Of a stretch of 64,000 bases of DNA, positions 37,468 through 46,616 are shown in pieces. The notes below the pieces were generated by a model that saw only the letters and a program-made list of their open reading frames with translations, did not search any database and had not been told where the DNA came from. Within the stretch, counting starts at the first letter, position 1; every line of letters starts with the position of its first letter. This stretch comes from Albidovulum litorale (GTDB lineage Bacteria; Pseudomonadota; Alphaproteobacteria; Rhodobacterales; Rhodobacteraceae), in assembly GCF_025751495.1 (NCBI RefSeq), contig NZ_JAOWKZ010000002.1:124001-188000 (forward strand). The letters are read 5' to 3'. The position numbers were made by a program, and so were the translations under genes.

Positions 37468-38352
37468 CTAAAGGGTTTCCCACACATCGCGGCCTATCTT
37501 GTCGAGGCGTTCGGGCGAGCAGAAGAGCGACAGCGTCAGCGTGGCTTCCCAGCTTTCGCCGCCGACCCGCACGATCCGCCCTTCCGCCATCTCGTCGGCG
37601 ACAACGCTTTCCGGAAGCCAGGAAACGCCGCTGCCCGAAAGCGTCCGGCGCTTGATGGCCTCGGTAAGCGCATCCATGTAGCACAACGCAAGCGGCGGTT
37701 CGCGGCGTCCAATTGTCTGATCAACCACGGTACCTAGAAAGCTTGAGGGGTCATAGCCGAGATAAGGCATTGGCGGGACGTCCGCAGTGTCCAGGCTCCA
37801 ACCGTAACGGCGCGCGACCTCGGCTTGAGCCACGGGGAATATCTTTTCGGCCCCGATGTCTTTTCGCGTGAACTGGGTCCCGTCGAAAATCGGCTGAACG
37901 TCCTGATGACTATAGCACAGCAGGAAGTCGCAGGCGCCGTCCGACAGCATCTGGCAACAGGCGCGCAGGTTGTCCGAATAAACCCGGACACGCAGGTTCG
38001 GGATGTCGCGCTCCATCTGGCCGATGCGGCGGGAGAGGTAGTTGACCGAGATCGTGTGCAACACCGCAAAGCGCTGAAACGCGGTGACGCCCCGTTCCTG
38101 GGCCCTGATCGTCTGGCGGACATCGGTGATTTCCGCGATGGCGTTGCGGGCAACCGGCAGGAATTGCTGTCCGGCTTCCGAAAGCTGTACCGGATAGGTC
38201 GATCGCTTGATCAGCGGAACGCCGATCCAGTATTCGAGTGCCTTGATCCGGCGGCTGAAAGCGGGCTGGGTAATATTTCGCTCCTCGGCCGCGCGCGTGA
38301 AGTTCAGCGTCCGCGCGAGACAGACGAAATCCTGCAGCCAGTTCAGGTCCAT
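37468..38352 (-). CDS. LysR family transcriptional regulator, divergent from a TRAP operon
   Basis: The 294-residue LysR protein has an N-terminal helix-turn-helix (MDLNWLQDFVCLARTLNF, then AAEERNITQPAFSRRIKALE). The effector domain contains DFLLCYSHQDVQPIFD and FPVAQAEVARRYGW. The start at 38352 has GGGAGGTG 3 bases upstream; the frame extends six codons further. It is divergent from the TRAP transporter/hydrolase operon starting at 38546, the usual arrangement for a LysR regulator and its target. The 193-base gap contains GTCACGTGAC at 38366-38375, a 10-bp palindrome. Confidence 0.9.
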   Translation of the reverse strand: MDLNWLQDFVCLARTLNFTRAAEERNITQPAFSRRIKALEYWIGVPLIKRSTYPVQLSEAGQQFLPVARNAIAEITDVRQTIRAQERGVTAFQRFAVLHTISVNYLSRRIGQMERDIPNLRVRVYSDNLRACCQMLSDGACDFLLCYSHQDVQPIFDGTQFTRKDIGAEKIFPVAQAEVARRYGWSLDTADVPPMPYLGYDPSSFLGTVVDQTIGRREPPLALCYMDALTEAIKRRTLSGSGVSWLPESVVADEMAEGRIVRVGGESWEATLTLSLFCSPERLDKIGRDVWETL

Positions 38353-38545
38353 CGGCACCTCCCTAGTCACGTGACCCTACATCGCCACGGAGATTATGCA
38401 AATTCGGTATAGTTGGATGACATGTTTTAATTGGCACGGTTTGCCGCAGCCTGCGTAGACTTGCTGTCAGGCTGCGCCCGGCGCAGTCGGCAAGGGCCAT
38501 CGGTATCAACGATTGTCGAAAGGCCTGATAAAACAGGAGAGGACC

Positions 38546-39529
38546 ATGACACCGAAATTCATCAGTACAGCTGCGCTTGCCATCGCGACGATGGCCGCAT
38601 TGCCTGCCGCCGCCGAGACCACGGTACGTCTCAGCACTTACGTTAACGAAGCCGATATCCGCTACGAAGGCTTTGCGCATTTTGCCAATCTCGTCGCTGA
38701 GAAGACCGGGGGCAGTGTAAAGGTCGAGGTATTCCCGTCAGCGACGCTTCACGGCTGGTCCGAAGGGGTCGACTCGCTTCAGGGCGGTGTTTCCGACATT
38801 TCGTGGATCAACGCGGACAACCGCCTGCCATGTTACGCTGTGACGTCGCTTTACCCGGCGCTCATCGACCTGTCGGAACAGCCGAAGCTGGATGCGGACT
38901 ATGCCAACCTCATCCGCGATGAGGCTGCCAAGCAGGGCCTCGTGCCGCTCATCAACTCGAACTACTCCTACGACCAGGAATGGTGGTTTGAAGAGCCGAT
39001 GAGCGATATCGGCAAGCTCGATGGCAAGCTCGTGCGCTCGATCGGCCCGCTCGTCTCCATGATGATTGAAACCTGGGGCGGCGAGCCGGTGTTCGTGGCG
39101 CCGAAGGAAGTGTTCCAGTCCGCCGAACGCGGCGTCGTCGACGGCATTAATATGGGTGTCGCGACATATTCGTCCTGGAAGCTCTGGGATGTCATGCCGC
39201 ACATGGTCAATGCGAACCTGTTCTACGGCAACATCATCTACATGATGAACAAGGACAAGTTCGACGCCCTTACCCCCGAGGAGCAGACCGCGATGACTGA
39301 GGCCGCCGCCGAGACCGAGGTTTGGCTTCAGCCGAAATACGAGGGCTGGGTTGACGAGCAGGTTGCTGCTGCGGTTGCTGCAGGCGGCACGGAAGAGAAC
39401 CTGTCGGCCGAGACCAGCGCTGCCCTGATCGCCAGCGTCAAGGACACATGGGACGTCACTGTTGACGAAGCCTGCGGCGCCGATCTGGCCGGTGAAATCC
39501 GCACGCTTCTGGCAAGCCACGCTCCCTGA
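38546..39529 (+). CDS. TRAP transporter solute-binding protein (DctP family)
   Basis: The 327-residue periplasmic protein has a signal peptide (KFISTAALAIATMAALPAAAE) and a DctP-fold binding domain. This includes the conserved arginine segment DGKLVRSIGPLVSMMIETWGGEPV, in which DctP proteins usually bind a ligand carboxylate, and ERGVVDGINMGV. The start at 38546 follows AGGAGAGGACC. Ligands of TRAP systems are mostly carboxylates; the exact one is unknown. The hydrolase at the end of the operon hints at an ester, lactone or amide-related substrate. Confidence 0.88.
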   Translation: MTPKFISTAALAIATMAALPAAAETTVRLSTYVNEADIRYEGFAHFANLVAEKTGGSVKVEVFPSATLHGWSEGVDSLQGGVSDISWINADNRLPCYAVTSLYPALIDLSEQPKLDADYANLIRDEAAKQGLVPLINSNYSYDQEWWFEEPMSDIGKLDGKLVRSIGPLVSMMIETWGGEPVFVAPKEVFQSAERGVVDGINMGVATYSSWKLWDVMPHMVNANLFYGNIIYMMNKDKFDALTPEEQTAMTEAAAETEVWLQPKYEGWVDEQVAAAVAAGGTEENLSAETSAALIASVKDTWDVTVDEACGADLAGEIRTLLASHAP

Positions 39530-39543
39530 TTGGAGCATTTCCC

Positions 39544-39571
39544 GGCGGCTCCGGACCCCTCCGGGGCCGCC
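39544..39571 (+). terminator. Hairpin between the TRAP binding protein and DctQ genes
   Basis: GGCGGC...GCCGCC with an internal CCGG...CCGG forms a GC-rich hairpin in the 71-base spacer just after the binding-protein stop. It probably reduces read-through or protects the 3' end so that binding protein is made in excess. Confidence 0.5.
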
Positions 39572-39600
39572 TGTAATCACTCTGCCAAAAGAGGCTTATC

Positions 39601-40110
39601 ATGGATGAGCGTTTGGACCGCCTGATCCGTGGCGTCGAACGGTTCGTTGTCTGGGCAGCTGCTGCCGGTGGCATTATCGTGCTGATCCAGATGCTCTGGA
39701 TCTCCTACGGCGTCTTCACCCGCTATGGATTGGGCAAGCCCGACCGGCTGGTGACCGAAGCGACCGCGCTCCTTCTTTTCCCGGTTGCCTTTGCAGGCCT
39801 CGCCTTCGCGCTTCGCGAAGATGCTATGCCGAAGGTGACGATGCTGATTGACCGCTTTTCGCTGCGGGTCCAGCACATCTTCGCGATCATCAATCACATC
39901 ATCATGCTGGGGGTCGGCCTCTTCTTTGCCTATGCAGGTGTCAGCGCCACGATCCGGTCCTTCAACTCGGGCGTCGCATCGGAAATCCTGCACTGGCCAC
40001 GCTGGTGGTTCTGGGCGCCGGGCGCGGTCGCACTGGTGCTGTTTGCGATCTACGTCGCGCTCAGGCTCGCCCGCCTCTTCATGACCATCACCGCGGAAGG
40101 AGAGGTCTGA
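39601..40110 (+). CDS. TRAP transporter small permease (DctQ family)
   Basis: The 169-residue protein has four hydrophobic helices and the DctQ pattern (LIQMLWISYGVFTRYGLGKPDRLVTEATALLLF, quoted in parts, with a conserved W and the E of helix 2). It pairs with the large permease, whose ATG overlaps its stop (TGATG at 40108-40112). Confidence 0.9.
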   Translation: MDERLDRLIRGVERFVVWAAAAGGIIVLIQMLWISYGVFTRYGLGKPDRLVTEATALLLFPVAFAGLAFALREDAMPKVTMLIDRFSLRVQHIFAIINHIIMLGVGLFFAYAGVSATIRSFNSGVASEILHWPRWWFWAPGAVALVLFAIYVALRLARLFMTITAEGEV

Positions 40111-41411
40111 TGGAATGGTATACCGTTGGCCTCGGGCTGCTCATCCTTCTGATGTTTTTCATTGTCATCGGCCTGCCGATTCCCTTCGCGCTTGCCGCCG
40201 CATCGCTTCCCTTTCTGTGGGACATCCAGGGGTGGAGCACCTCGGTCGTCTCGTCCGAACTGAAACTCTGGGGGGTGTGGATTGACTATATCCTGCTCGC
40301 GGTTCCCTTGTTCGTCTTCCTAGGAGAACTCATAGGAAAATCGAATATCGGGCCGAACCTTTACCAGTTCCTGCATCAAGGTGTCCGGCTCAGGGGCTCT
40401 GCCGCCTACGGCTCGATCGGCGCGAGTGCCGGTTTCGGTGCGGTCTGCGGATCGTCGATGGTCGGCGCACTGACCATCGGCGGCGTCGCACTGCCCGAGA
40501 TGCTGCGCCTCGGCTATGGCAAGCGACTTTCCTCGGGCGTTCTCGCCGCCGGTGGCACGCTATCGGTTCTGATCCCGCCGAGCCTGATCCTGCTGTTTTA
40601 CGGCATCGTCACGGATCAAAGCATCGGAGATCTCTTCATCGCGGGCGTCATTCCGGGGATCATCCTTGTCAGCGGCTTCGTCATCGTGGTGCTGATCTGG
40701 GACAGGATGCGGCCCGAGGATATTCCGACAAGCGAAGACGCCGTGAAGATGCCGCTCATGATGATCCTGAACACCGTCGGACCCGTGGTCCTGATCGGTC
40801 TCGTCATCACGGTAGCCATCTATGCCGGGATCGCGACGCCGACCGAGGCGGCGGCCGTGGCAGCTCTTCTGACCGTAATCCTCGCCTTCGCCGTCGGAGG
40901 TCTGACCTGGCAGGCGTTCAAGGATGCGCTGTTTTCCACGATGCGGACCATGGGATATCTCGGTCTGCTCCTGTCGGCTGGCGTGCTCTTCGGCTTCGTC
41001 CTGACCTATTACCGGGTGCCGCAGCAATTCACCGAGCTGTTCCTGTCCTTCGATCTGTCGCCCTATACCGTACTGGCCATCGTGATCGTCTTCTACATCG
41101 TACTGGGCATGTTCCTTGAGCCGGTTTCGATGACCTTCATCACGCTGCCGACGATCTTCCCCCTTATGGCGGCAGCGGGGTTCGACCTGATCTGGTTCGG
41201 CGTCGTGTATACGATCACCATGGAAATCGCGGTGCTGACGCCGCCAGTGGGCCTGAACCTTTACGTCATTCAGGCAATCAGCCGGGACCAGGTGAGCATC
41301 GGCGATGTCATCATGGGCTGTCTGCCCTTCATCGGGGCGATGGTATTGCTGATCCTGATCCTGATCGTCGCACCGGACGTGGCGCTCTGGCTTCCGGAAC
41401 AGATGCGGTGA
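40110..41411 (+). CDS. TRAP transporter large permease (DctM family)
   Basis: The 433-residue protein has about 12 hydrophobic segments and DctM hallmarks: GSSMVGALTIGGVALPEMLRLGY, AAGGTLSVLIPPSLILLFYGIVTDQSIGDLFIAG (in parts), and LTPPVGLNLYVIQ near the C-terminus. It is the sodium-coupled transport subunit. The start overlaps the DctQ stop by one base and its own stop overlaps the hydrolase start. Confidence 0.92.
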   Translation: MEWYTVGLGLLILLMFFIVIGLPIPFALAAASLPFLWDIQGWSTSVVSSELKLWGVWIDYILLAVPLFVFLGELIGKSNIGPNLYQFLHQGVRLRGSAAYGSIGASAGFGAVCGSSMVGALTIGGVALPEMLRLGYGKRLSSGVLAAGGTLSVLIPPSLILLFYGIVTDQSIGDLFIAGVIPGIILVSGFVIVVLIWDRMRPEDIPTSEDAVKMPLMMILNTVGPVVLIGLVITVAIYAGIATPTEAAAVAALLTVILAFAVGGLTWQAFKDALFSTMRTMGYLGLLLSAGVLFGFVLTYYRVPQQFTELFLSFDLSPYTVLAIVIVFYIVLGMFLEPVSMTFITLPTIFPLMAAAGFDLIWFGVVYTITMEIAVLTPPVGLNLYVIQAISRDQVSIGDVIMGCLPFIGAMVLLILILIVAPDVALWLPEQMR

Positions 41412-42196
41412 TGACCGGTGTTCCCTATCTCCGTGCCGGCACCGGGCCATCACTTGTTCTGGTCCACGGCTATCTTGGTGGCGCGGAGCAGTGGCGTTGC
41501 GAGATGGATCACTTCTCCAACCGATATGACGTGATCGCGCCGAACCTGCCCGGTTTCGGAGCGGCGGCTGACCGTCAGGGGTGTGATACCGTCCCGGGAA
41601 TGGCAGAGGCCGTCTACGGTCTGCTCGACGAATTGGCGATCAAAGACTTCATCCTGCTTGGCCATTCCATGGGCGGCATGATTGTCCAGGAGATGGCGCG
41701 GATGCGACCGCAGAGCGTGTCGCGGCTCATTCTCTACGGGACAGGACCGCTTGGCTTGATGCCGGACCGGTTTGAACCGCTGGCCACATCGCGCGAACGC
41801 CTGCTGTCCGACGGGGTCTCGGCGACGATTGCCCGGATCGGCGCGACCTGGTTCAAAAGAGGTGCCGAAGCGGGAGGCTACCCCCTAGTCACCGAGATCG
41901 GTTCACGCGCAAATCGTCAGGCGGCCGAGGCTGCGCTTGGCGCGATGGCGGACTGGGACGGACGCGCGGCGTTGAAGCGTCTTACCATGCCGACGCTCGT
42001 CGTCTGGGGCGACGCCGACCGCTCCTATCGCTGGCCGCAGGTGGAGACACTCTGGACCAATCTGCCGGATGTGCGTCTGTCGGTCATCCCCGGCGCTGCA
42101 CATGCCGCACATCTTGAAAAGCCGGCACTTTTTCATTCACTGATTGAGGATTTTCTCTCTGAAACTGCGCCGGCGGAGCACTCGCGGCAAGGCTGA
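41411..42196 (+). CDS. Alpha/beta fold hydrolase at the end of the TRAP operon
   Basis: The 261-residue protein has the oxyanion HG (VLVHGYLGGAEQW), the nucleophile elbow GHSMGGM with its serine near residue 89, an acid residue region VVWGDADRSY, and the terminal histidine in IPGAAHAAHLEKP, so the Ser-Asp-His triad is intact. It is translationally coupled to dctM (ATGA-type overlap), suggesting that it acts on the imported compound or its derivative. Substrate unknown. Confidence 0.85.
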   Translation: MTGVPYLRAGTGPSLVLVHGYLGGAEQWRCEMDHFSNRYDVIAPNLPGFGAAADRQGCDTVPGMAEAVYGLLDELAIKDFILLGHSMGGMIVQEMARMRPQSVSRLILYGTGPLGLMPDRFEPLATSRERLLSDGVSATIARIGATWFKRGAEAGGYPLVTEIGSRANRQAAEAALGAMADWDGRAALKRLTMPTLVVWGDADRSYRWPQVETLWTNLPDVRLSVIPGAAHAAHLEKPALFHSLIEDFLSETAPAEHSRQG

Positions 42197-42329
42197 ACAC
42201 GATCGCGGCGGCGGCCTTGTCAACTACGGCCTCGGTGACGACGAAATCGGCTTCGGTCAGAGCAAGGCACGGTTAGGTATTGTCGGCAAAAATTGATGAC
42301 AAGAATCGCGTCGGTCGCCGGTATCGCCA

Positions 42330-42672
42330 CGACCGCTCGTCATGACATATGGCGAAGGCGCTCCGGTCGGCACCAAAGTCGGCCGCTCTTCACCGAGGGG
42401 ATCGTCGCGGTCTGCGCACCCGGTCATCTGCTGCGAAATTGGCCAGCTCCGCTCCGTATGCCTGGCCGATCCGCAGCTTCTGCCGATGTCGATCCGCGCC
42501 GCTACATTCGACAGCGACCGGCGCTTTGCCTCAACCGGGTTTGCGCCGAAGTCATCGCGGCAGCAACGGCAGCCCCGTTAACTTCATGGTCTATCAGCCC
42601 GCAATCCAGACCGGTCAGGGCATTGGTGTTGGTTGGCGGTACCTGATCGACGATCCGAGACTCAATTCCTAG
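42330..42672 (+). pseudogene. Remnant of a LysR (GcvA-type) regulator effector domain, frameshifted
   Basis: The 545-base gap 42197-42741 has no intact gene, but its three plus-strand frames carry pieces in the order of a GcvA-type LysR effector domain. YGEGAPVGTKVG starts in one frame near 42345. PLFTEGIVAVCAPGHLL lies in a second near 42385, LLPMSIRAATFDS back in the first near 42475, and NFMVYQPAIQTGQGIGVGW and RYLIDD in the third from about 42580. The latter matches the place of VALGWGHLVDQLL in the intact LysR gene at 53905. At least three frameshifts are needed, and the DNA-binding half is missing. The gap shows nothing else. Confidence 0.7.
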
Positions 42673-42741
42673 CGTGCCGACGCCAGAAATAACGGGCATC
42701 GATCGGAACCGAACAGTCCACGCATCTGGTTCGAACCAGAT

Positions 42742-44097
42742 CTATCGATAGACCAGTTCTGGCAGCCACGTTATGACTTCGGGAACCAGCATACAGACCA
42801 TCAACCCAACAACCTGAAGCAACAGGAACGGGATCGCAGAACGGAAGATATCCGACATCGGGATCGAGTCCGGGGCCACCCCGCGCAGATAGAACAGAGC
42901 ATAGCCGAAAGGCGGCGACAGGAAGCTCATCTGCATGTTGACGAGGTAGAGAACGCCGAACCACAGGACCAGATCGTCGGTGCTGTCAAAGCCGAAGGCC
43001 GCCGCGCCAAGCGATTTGATGATCGGCACGAAGATCGGTACGCAAAGGAGAAGGATGCCGACCCAATCGAGGAACATCCCGAGGATGATCAGGATGATCT
43101 GCATCACGATCAAGATACCCCAAGGTCCAAGGCCCGCACCTTGCATCGTCTCCTGCACGAACTGCTGGCCACCTTCGAGAACGTAGAGACCAACGAAGAT
43201 CGTCGCGCCAAACATGATCCAGATGACCATGGCGCTGGCTTTCAGTGTGGTGATTGAGGCTTCCCGGATCGTCGGCCAGTCGAGACGCCGGTGAATGGCC
43301 GCAACGATGAACGCACCGAACGTGCCGATTCCAGCCGCCTCGACCGGCGTTGCCACGCCCGAAAAGATCACACCCAGAACGACTGCGATCAGCATGATCG
43401 GGGCCGACATCTTTCCCAGAAGCTGGAACTTCTCTCGCGTGCTCACCCGCTCTTCCATCGGGATTGGAGGGCCAAGTTCGGGATTGATGTAGCAGCGGAT
43501 GGTCACGTAGAGGATATAGAGGCCTGAGAGCATCAGGCCCGGAATGACCGCACCGATGAACAGCTCACCCACTGACTGTTCGGCGACCACGGCGTAGATG
43601 ATCGCGAGGATCGAGGGCGGGATCAGGATCCCGAGCGTGCCGCCCGCCATGATCGACCCCATCGCGATCTTCGGATCGTAGCCGCGCTTCAGCATCGCCG
43701 GCAGGGCGATAATGCCCATGGTCACGACCGCCGCGCCGATCACGCCGACCATCGCTGCAAGGATCGTCGAGGCGATGATCGTGGCCGAGGCGAGCCCGCC
43801 TTTCACGCCACCGAGAACCTTGTAGATCACGTCGAACATGTCGTTGATTATGCCCGCCCTTTCCAGCATCGCCGCCATGAAGATGAATAGCGGGATCGCC
43901 GAGAGCTGATAGTTCGTCATCAGCGGGAAGATACGGCTCGGCACGATATTCAGCGCGCGCGCGTCACCCAGAAGGAACAGGAAGACACAGGCAAGACCGC
44001 CGGTCACGAAGGCCAGCGGAAGCCCCGCCATCAGGAGCGCCAGCAGCGATCCGAACATGATGAGCGTCAGAAGCTCAATGGAAATATCCAGACCCAT
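42742..44097 (-). CDS. TRAP transporter large permease (DctM family)
   Basis: The 451-residue protein has about 12 hydrophobic segments and DctM motifs (MVGVIGAAVVTMGIIALPAMLKRGYDPKIAMGSIMAGGTLGILIPPSILAI, quoted in parts, and LSPPFGYALFYLRGV). It is the last gene of the three-gene TRAP operon 45516-46616 / 44101-45426 / 42742-44097 and is separated from the DctQ fusion by 3 bases. The FGYALFYLRG end is typical of the large TRAP subfamily that accompanies TakP-like proteins. Confidence 0.92.
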   Translation of the reverse strand: MGLDISIELLTLIMFGSLLALLMAGLPLAFVTGGLACVFLFLLGDARALNIVPSRIFPLMTNYQLSAIPLFIFMAAMLERAGIINDMFDVIYKVLGGVKGGLASATIIASTILAAMVGVIGAAVVTMGIIALPAMLKRGYDPKIAMGSIMAGGTLGILIPPSILAIIYAVVAEQSVGELFIGAVIPGLMLSGLYILYVTIRCYINPELGPPIPMEERVSTREKFQLLGKMSAPIMLIAVVLGVIFSGVATPVEAAGIGTFGAFIVAAIHRRLDWPTIREASITTLKASAMVIWIMFGATIFVGLYVLEGGQQFVQETMQGAGLGPWGILIVMQIILIILGMFLDWVGILLLCVPIFVPIIKSLGAAAFGFDSTDDLVLWFGVLYLVNMQMSFLSPPFGYALFYLRGVAPDSIPMSDIFRSAIPFLLLQVVGLMVCMLVPEVITWLPELVYR

Positions 44098-44100
44098 GCC

Positions 44101-45426
44101 TCAGGCTCCTCTCGCGATCGCGCGAATGTCTTTTGAGATTTTCGACACGCCCTGCAGGACCAGCAGGACGCCGCCGACGAACATCATCCACTTCATTGGC
44201 CAGAGCGGAACTTCCCATTCGTTGAAACTGATTTCGCCCCAGCGGATCGCGGGATCGGTCCAGTCGCGCAATGACAGGCCGCCCAGCATTTCGCCGAAGC
44301 CGATCTGGCCGCGCGCCCAGTCGGAGACGACCGAGTTGCCCGACGGAACGGCGACGGCATCCATCGCGAAGATGTAGGAGGTCACGAGAAGCGTGCCAGC
44401 GAAGATGAAGAAGAAAACCGATGTCACAAGATCGGCCCAGGCCTTCTTCGGTCGGGTCAGCGGCGCGTAGAAGATATCGACCCGCACATGGCTTTCGGTC
44501 AGCATCGCGTAGGCACCGGCGATCAGGTACTGCATGCCGAACATCAGGTACATCGACTCGTGCGCCCAGTTGGTCGGCGAGTTGAAGACGTACCGGCTGA
44601 TGACCTCGTAGTAGTAGACAAAGACCGCGATCACTGCCCAGTAGCTGACGAATTCACCGGCATAGAGCGACAACCGGTCGATCCAGTTCTCGGCCCATTC
44701 ATGGTCCGCCTTGCGGGCGTCCGGGTCGATCTGCGCGGCTTTCTCGGCGATCTCCTCGTCGATAATACTTTCCTCGTCAGGTTCTTGCGCCGCAAGGGCA
44801 TTAGCCCTGCGGACAAGGCCGGGAACGAGAAGGGCATCGATCGCAAGCAGTGCGAGGATGGCATAGAACGCATAGCGCGCCGCATTGCCCCAGAAAGCCC
44901 GATCGGCCTGAGCGACCTCAGCTATGGGTTGCGCCTTGGCAAGATCGGCTTCGGCCGTCGCGATACGTTCGCGACCGACGACGATTCCATCCTCGGCACG
45001 CTTCAGGCGGCGCTCGGCGCTCTTCTTGGCGAAGGAGCCAGCTTCGGCCGCCTCAGCTTCAACACGGAACTTCTCGATATCGGCTTCGGCGGTCTCAAGA
45101 CGCGGCCGCTCGCGTTCCAGTGTGCGCTCGGCAACCTTGACGAGGTTCGTTGCATCCGACATCGCGGCACGGGCCTCGCGCTCCTCAGCGTTGCTCCAAA
45201 GAACGCAGAGGAAGATGGGAATATAGACGAATCCCAGAAGGCTTTTCAGATAGAACCGGTGAAGCCCAAGGATACCGCCCGTCACGAGGATCAGATAGGC
45301 AAGCGGGGCACTGTATCCCGGCCGATCCGGCCGGGCCCGTCGCGCCAGGATCATTCCGGCGACCGGGAAAAGGATCAGCCCGAGCCAGTAGGCCCAGTGC
45401 GGCAGCGTGAAGTCGATGTTTGGCAT
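44101..45426 (-). CDS. Extended TRAP small permease: TM2-like domain, coiled coil and DctQ domain
   Basis: At 441 residues this is far longer than a usual DctQ (about 160-200). Residues 9-28 form a helix. Residues 40-80 resemble a TM2 domain with GGILGLHRFYL. Residues about 81-175 are a charged, heptad-like coiled coil rich in Ala, Glu and Arg, and 183-203 is another helix. From about residue 255 onward the protein follows the DctQ pattern (VISRYVFNSPTNWAHESMYLMF, in parts). Such long small-permease subunits occur with TakP-type TRAP systems, but the role of the extension is not known. The gene sits between the binding protein and DctM genes. Confidence 0.85.
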   Translation of the reverse strand: MPNIDFTLPHWAYWLGLILFPVAGMILARRARPDRPGYSAPLAYLILVTGGILGLHRFYLKSLLGFVYIPIFLCVLWSNAEEREARAAMSDATNLVKVAERTLERERPRLETAEADIEKFRVEAEAAEAGSFAKKSAERRLKRAEDGIVVGRERIATAEADLAKAQPIAEVAQADRAFWGNAARYAFYAILALLAIDALLVPGLVRRANALAAQEPDEESIIDEEIAEKAAQIDPDARKADHEWAENWIDRLSLYAGEFVSYWAVIAVFVYYYEVISRYVFNSPTNWAHESMYLMFGMQYLIAGAYAMLTESHVRVDIFYAPLTRPKKAWADLVTSVFFFIFAGTLLVTSYIFAMDAVAVPSGNSVVSDWARGQIGFGEMLGGLSLRDWTDPAIRWGEISFNEWEVPLWPMKWMMFVGGVLLVLQGVSKISKDIRAIARGA

Positions 45427-45515
45427 TGCGGAGTCCCGGGGATTGGCCGCGCCTTTCGGCAGAGAGGGCCCGCGCGAAGCGTCCGCACGGGCCCGTCGTC
45501 AGGTCTGTGACTGGT

Positions 45516-46616
45516 TCACAGATCGAGCGTCAGACCTTCGACCTGTTCCGGCGTCACATAGCCCAGAGATCCGGACATCATGTAGTCGAGCTGGATCTTG
45601 AACACGCGCGCCGCATCCTTGTCGCGGTTGGCATAGTTGAACCAGATCGGCACGGCGACCTCGGTCAGAAGCTCCACGTCGTCCTGGCTGAGGCGCGTGA
45701 CCTCGGTGCCTTCGGCGGCGAACTTGCCCCAGGCTTCCTGGTCGGCCTTCTGGATCGCGGCATGGTGCATGTCGGAGTAGACATGTGTCTCCATCTCGAC
45801 GAACTGACGCATTTGCGGCGACAGTGCGTCCCAGGCGGTTTGAGAAACCGTGATGTCCATGAGGTCGACCGGCTGATAGACCGACATGAAGCCCGGAGGG
45901 CCCATTGAGATGTAGTTGGTCACCTGGCTGAAGCCGAGCGCATAGTTGACGGCCGGTCCGACATAGTCGGCGACGTCGATCGTGCCCTTCTCCAGCGCCG
46001 GGAAGATTTCCGATCCCGGAAGCACGGTCGTCTCGGCCCCGATTTCGGTGAAGACTTCGGCCACCATCCCGCCCGGCAGACGCATCTTGCGGCCGCGGAA
46101 ATCGTCGATCGAGTTGATCGGCACCTTGGAATGGATGATATTGGGTCCGTGGTGAACCGGGCCCACGTAATACATTCCCTGTGCCGCATAGAGCTCGCGG
46201 GCGATTTCAAGCCCGCCGAGGCCGTAGAAGAACACGTCGAATTCGTGCGGGTTGCGCAATGCCAGCGGATAGGATGTCAGGAATGTCGCCGCAGGAATGA
46301 TCCCTTGCGCATAGATCGTGAAGGGGTTCACGGCATCCAGAACGCCGTTCTTCACTGCGTCGTAGAGCTGGAAATCGCCGACGACGTCATTGGCGCCGAA
46401 CGGCTGGAAGGCCAGTTCCCCACCGGTTTTTTCGGCGATAGTAGCGCACCAATCCTTGAAGATCTGTAGACCCGCGCCGCCGGGCCACGACGTCTGGATC
46501 TTCCATGTTGTTCCGTTGGCCTGAGCAGATGCGATATGCGGAGCCGCAAGCGTCGAAGCCCCGGCTGCTGCAATAGTCCGCAGCGCCATACGGCGGCTGG
46601 TGAGTTGTTTGATCAT
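45516..46616 (-). CDS. TRAP transporter solute-binding protein, TakP-like, with Tat-type signal
   Basis: The 366-residue protein begins with a twin-arginine-type leader (SRRMALRTIAAAGASTLAAPHIASAQ), suggesting Tat export. The body resembles TakP of Rhodobacter sphaeroides, which binds 2-oxo acids through an arginine and a sodium ion: PVHHGPNIIHSKVPI, FRGRKMRLPGGMVAEVF, VADYVGPAVNYALGF. Lactate or other carboxylates are possible ligands. The first gene of its operon, it has an inverted repeat about 80 bases upstream. The 89-base spacer to the next gene has no marked hairpin with a T-run. Confidence 0.87.
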   Translation of the reverse strand: MIKQLTSRRMALRTIAAAGASTLAAPHIASAQANGTTWKIQTSWPGGAGLQIFKDWCATIAEKTGGELAFQPFGANDVVGDFQLYDAVKNGVLDAVNPFTIYAQGIIPAATFLTSYPLALRNPHEFDVFFYGLGGLEIARELYAAQGMYYVGPVHHGPNIIHSKVPINSIDDFRGRKMRLPGGMVAEVFTEIGAETTVLPGSEIFPALEKGTIDVADYVGPAVNYALGFSQVTNYISMGPPGFMSVYQPVDLMDITVSQTAWDALSPQMRQFVEMETHVYSDMHHAAIQKADQEAWGKFAAEGTEVTRLSQDDVELLTEVAVPIWFNYANRDKDAARVFKIQLDYMMSGSLGYVTPEQVEGLTLDL

